A stretch of 7,740 nt of DNA from Bacillota bacterium (GTDB lineage: Bacteria > Bacillota > Clostridia > Lachnospirales > Lachnospiraceae): positions 1 to 7,740 of the forward strand of contig JAGFXQ010000156.1 in assembly GCA_017861355.1 (NCBI GenBank), written 5' to 3'. A program made the position numbers and the translations under genes. This document shows positions 6,818-7,740 of the stretch, piece after piece (position 1 is the stretch's first letter; every line of letters starts with the position of its first letter). The notes below the pieces were generated by a model, which was not told the DNA's origin, did not search any database, and saw nothing but the letters and a program-made list of their open reading frames with translations.

Positions 6818-6851
6818 GGGTGCTGCAAAAGTATAGCAGCACCCTATTTTT
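6818..6851 (+). terminator. Rho-independent terminator of xylB
   Basis: GGGTGCTGC (6818-6826) pairs perfectly with GCAGCACCC (6836-6844) around a 9-base loop and is followed by TATTTTT (6845-6851). This is a textbook intrinsic terminator, 63 bases after the xylB stop codon. Confidence 0.95.
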
Positions 6852-6934
6852 ATGTATGACAAAAGGAAGAACGCGATCACTTCTTTCTGCTGTCATGCAT
6901 AAAAACCCTCAATATTGCAAGTAAAGATCGCGTT
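6847..6934. repeat. Interlocking inverted repeats in the non-coding gap after xylB
   Basis: The gap between xylB and the next start codon is about 290 bases and holds the xylB terminator, this element and a promoter. TTTTTATGTATGACA (6847-6861) pairs with TGTCATGCATAAAAA (6891-6905), 15 bp with one G-U. An inner stem, AAAGGAAG (6862-6869) with CTTCTTT (6880-6886), has one bulged base. The resulting loop contains AACGCGATC (6870-6878), which is the exact complement of GATCGCGTT (6926-6934), so a pseudoknot or an alternative fold is possible. The element reuses the terminator's T-run and ends 25 bases before the next promoter. It could be a structured RNA, a small repeated element or DNA that forms a cruciform; no named family is recognised. 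Confidence 0.55.
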
Positions 6935-6958
6935 GGGATTCGTTGTATTACATATTCG

Positions 6959-6987
6959 TTGTTGTATGGGAAAATATGGTGTATAAT
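6959..6987 (+). promoter_or_regulatory. Sigma-A promoter of the exported-protein gene
   Basis: TTGTTG (6959-6964) and a perfect TATAAT (6982-6987) are separated by 17 bases. Transcription would start near 6994, giving a leader of about 54 bases that has AT-rich sequence and no obvious hairpin. Confidence 0.8.
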
Positions 6988-7047
6988 AGGGGAAAATGTT
7001 AATCCGGTAAAAAAATAAACGGAAAATCTAACGTGTGAGGGTATTCT

Positions 7048-7617
7048 ATGGAAGCAAAGAAAATCATTCTATTAATAATCAGTGTAATTCTCATAATCAT
7101 TGCTATATTCATGAATGTAATGCCATTGCATCAAGACAGCAAACCCGAATCAAGCTTTGAAATCACTAAGGAAGATTACGAAGAATGGGACACTATTTTA
7201 CTGAAGCAAAAATATAATAACTCTGCCCAAGCAGAGGAACGATATGCTGCTGTTTTCGTTTATAGTGGAAACATGGGTGAAATGAAACAATATTTAATTG
7301 AAGATAAGAGAAACATAGACATTACTGTTCCAGCCGATTCTAATTATATTATCTCACTACCGGCAAACAGTACAGTAGCATATTCTTGGAATATAAGGAA
7401 CGAGAGAAAGCGTATTATTTCTTTCGATCAGCTGACTCAGACGGAGAACCCGATGACTAAGAATGATCAAGGGAAGGTCGGGGTGAGTTATGCAAGGCAG
7501 AATTTTTATTTTCACGGGGAGGAAACAGGAAGAGAGAAGCTTGTTATGAGATATGAGCATCTGACGGAACAAAGAGAGGACACGATCGAGTTAACCTTCC
7601 GTATAAAGGTTGAATAG
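7048..7617 (+). CDS. Membrane-anchored exported protein with divergent chagasin-like (I42) domain
   Basis: The 189-residue product starts with a short basic segment and one hydrophobic helix (about 6-24) that would act as an uncleaved signal anchor; no lipobox cysteine is present. The rest is polar and should lie outside the membrane. From about residue 90 it resembles I42/chagasin cysteine-protease inhibitors: a strand ISLPAN then NSTVAYSW (107-114) in place of the inhibitor loop NPTTGYxW, a Gly-containing turn near 145, a GREKLVMRYEHL stretch (161-172) where family members have GxxxLxxxYxRPW, and a final strand ELTFRIKVE. The spacing and strand order fit, but the three inhibitory loops are altered, so it may keep the fold without the activity. 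ATG 7048 has TGAGGGT 5 bases upstream. It has its own promoter. The family call is by eye and moderate; otherwise it is a hypothetical exported protein. Confidence 0.6.
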   Translation: MEAKKIILLIISVILIIIAIFMNVMPLHQDSKPESSFEITKEDYEEWDTILLKQKYNNSAQAEERYAAVFVYSGNMGEMKQYLIEDKRNIDITVPADSNYIISLPANSTVAYSWNIRNERKRIISFDQLTQTENPMTKNDQGKVGVSYARQNFYFHGEETGREKLVMRYEHLTEQREDTIELTFRIKVE

Positions 7618-7625
7618 AAGTAAGG

Positions 7626-7639
7626 TTAAATATATTTAA
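7626..7639. repeat. AT-only palindrome TTAAATATATTTAA before the right-edge promoter
   Basis: A perfect 14-bp palindrome ends one base before the -35 of the next promoter. Its position and composition fit an UP-element-like or operator role, but AT-only palindromes arise easily by chance in such sequence. Confidence 0.3.
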
Positions 7640-7640
7640 A

Positions 7641-7669
7641 TTGATAACAGCTTCCGTGTATGGTAAAAT
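7641..7669 (+). promoter_or_regulatory. Strong promoter for a gene beyond the right edge
   Basis: TTGATA (7641-7646) and TAAAAT (7664-7669) are 17 bases apart, each five of six to consensus, and TGG just before the -10 gives an extended -10. No ribosome site or start codon for a recognisable gene appears in the remaining 71 bases, so the transcribed gene lies outside the window. No terminator is evident between 7617 and this promoter. Confidence 0.75.
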
Positions 7670-7740
7670 AACTTAACAGAAACAATACCTTAAGAATTTT
7701 TAAAGTTAGACAAACAGGAAATCATAAAAATAGAATACAT

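Noticed and set aside
6705..6896. Minus-strand open frame across the xylB end and its terminator
   Set aside because: It runs through a strong terminator hairpin, has no plausible ribosome site and encodes low-complexity sequence.
6994..7047. Riboswitch in the leader of the exported-protein gene
   Set aside because: The leader predicted from the 6959-6987 promoter is only about 54 bases and AT-rich, with no stem of note; the structured element lies upstream of the promoter.
1..7740. CRISPR array, tRNA or rRNA genes, insertion sequences, prophage or toxin-antitoxin genes
   Set aside because: No spaced direct repeats, tRNA-like folds, transposase or integrase motifs, or phage-type proteins were seen; the gene content reads as ordinary chromosome.

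Overview
The window looks like ordinary chromosome of a spore-forming, low-to-mid-GC Firmicute, most likely a Clostridia / Lachnospiraceae-type anaerobe. The evidence is a Firmicute-style AddA nuclease-helicase, an alpha/beta-type small acid-soluble spore protein (SASP), an ROK-family XylR-type regulator divergent from a xylulokinase gene, strong AGGAGG-like ribosome sites, and canonical sigma-A promoters with 17-bp spacers. The family assignment comes from reading protein motifs by eye; no database was searched.

Layout. (1) 1-2061 (+): the C-terminal half or more of addA, entering from beyond the left edge. (2) 2120-2344 (+): a minor SASP with a repetitive C-terminal tail, followed by a nested hairpin at 2355-2441. 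(3) 2568-3296 (+): a HAD-superfamily hydrolase with an atypical nucleophile motif, then 3336-3623 (+), a small membrane protein of unknown function; these two may be cotranscribed. (4) 3711-3768: a long hairpin terminator between convergent genes, oriented mainly for the minus strand. (5) 3832-4992 (-): an ROK/XylR-type repressor. (6) 4993-5284: a divergent control region with a palindrome over the likely repressor promoter and a near-consensus promoter for the next gene. (7) 5285-6754 (+): xylulokinase xylB, closed by a classic terminator at 6818-6851. (8) 6847-6934: a non-coding stretch with interlocking inverted repeats. (9) 7048-7617 (+): a membrane-anchored protein whose outer domain resembles a divergent chagasin-type (I42) protease inhibitor, with its own promoter. 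(10) 7641-7669: an outward promoter for a gene beyond the right edge.

How the parts work together. The xylR-like/xylB pair is the one clear functional module: the regulator probably senses xylose or a related sugar and controls the kinase that makes D-xylulose 5-phosphate for the pentose phosphate pathway. No xylose isomerase or transporter gene lies in the window. The other genes (DNA repair, spore DNA protection, HAD hydrolase, membrane protein, exported protein) are separate units.

I saw no mobile element, CRISPR array, tRNA, rRNA or clear new multi-gene system. The items most worth a second look are the interlocking repeats after xylB, the divergent I42-like exported protein, and the SASP tail built from a tandem 12-base repeat.
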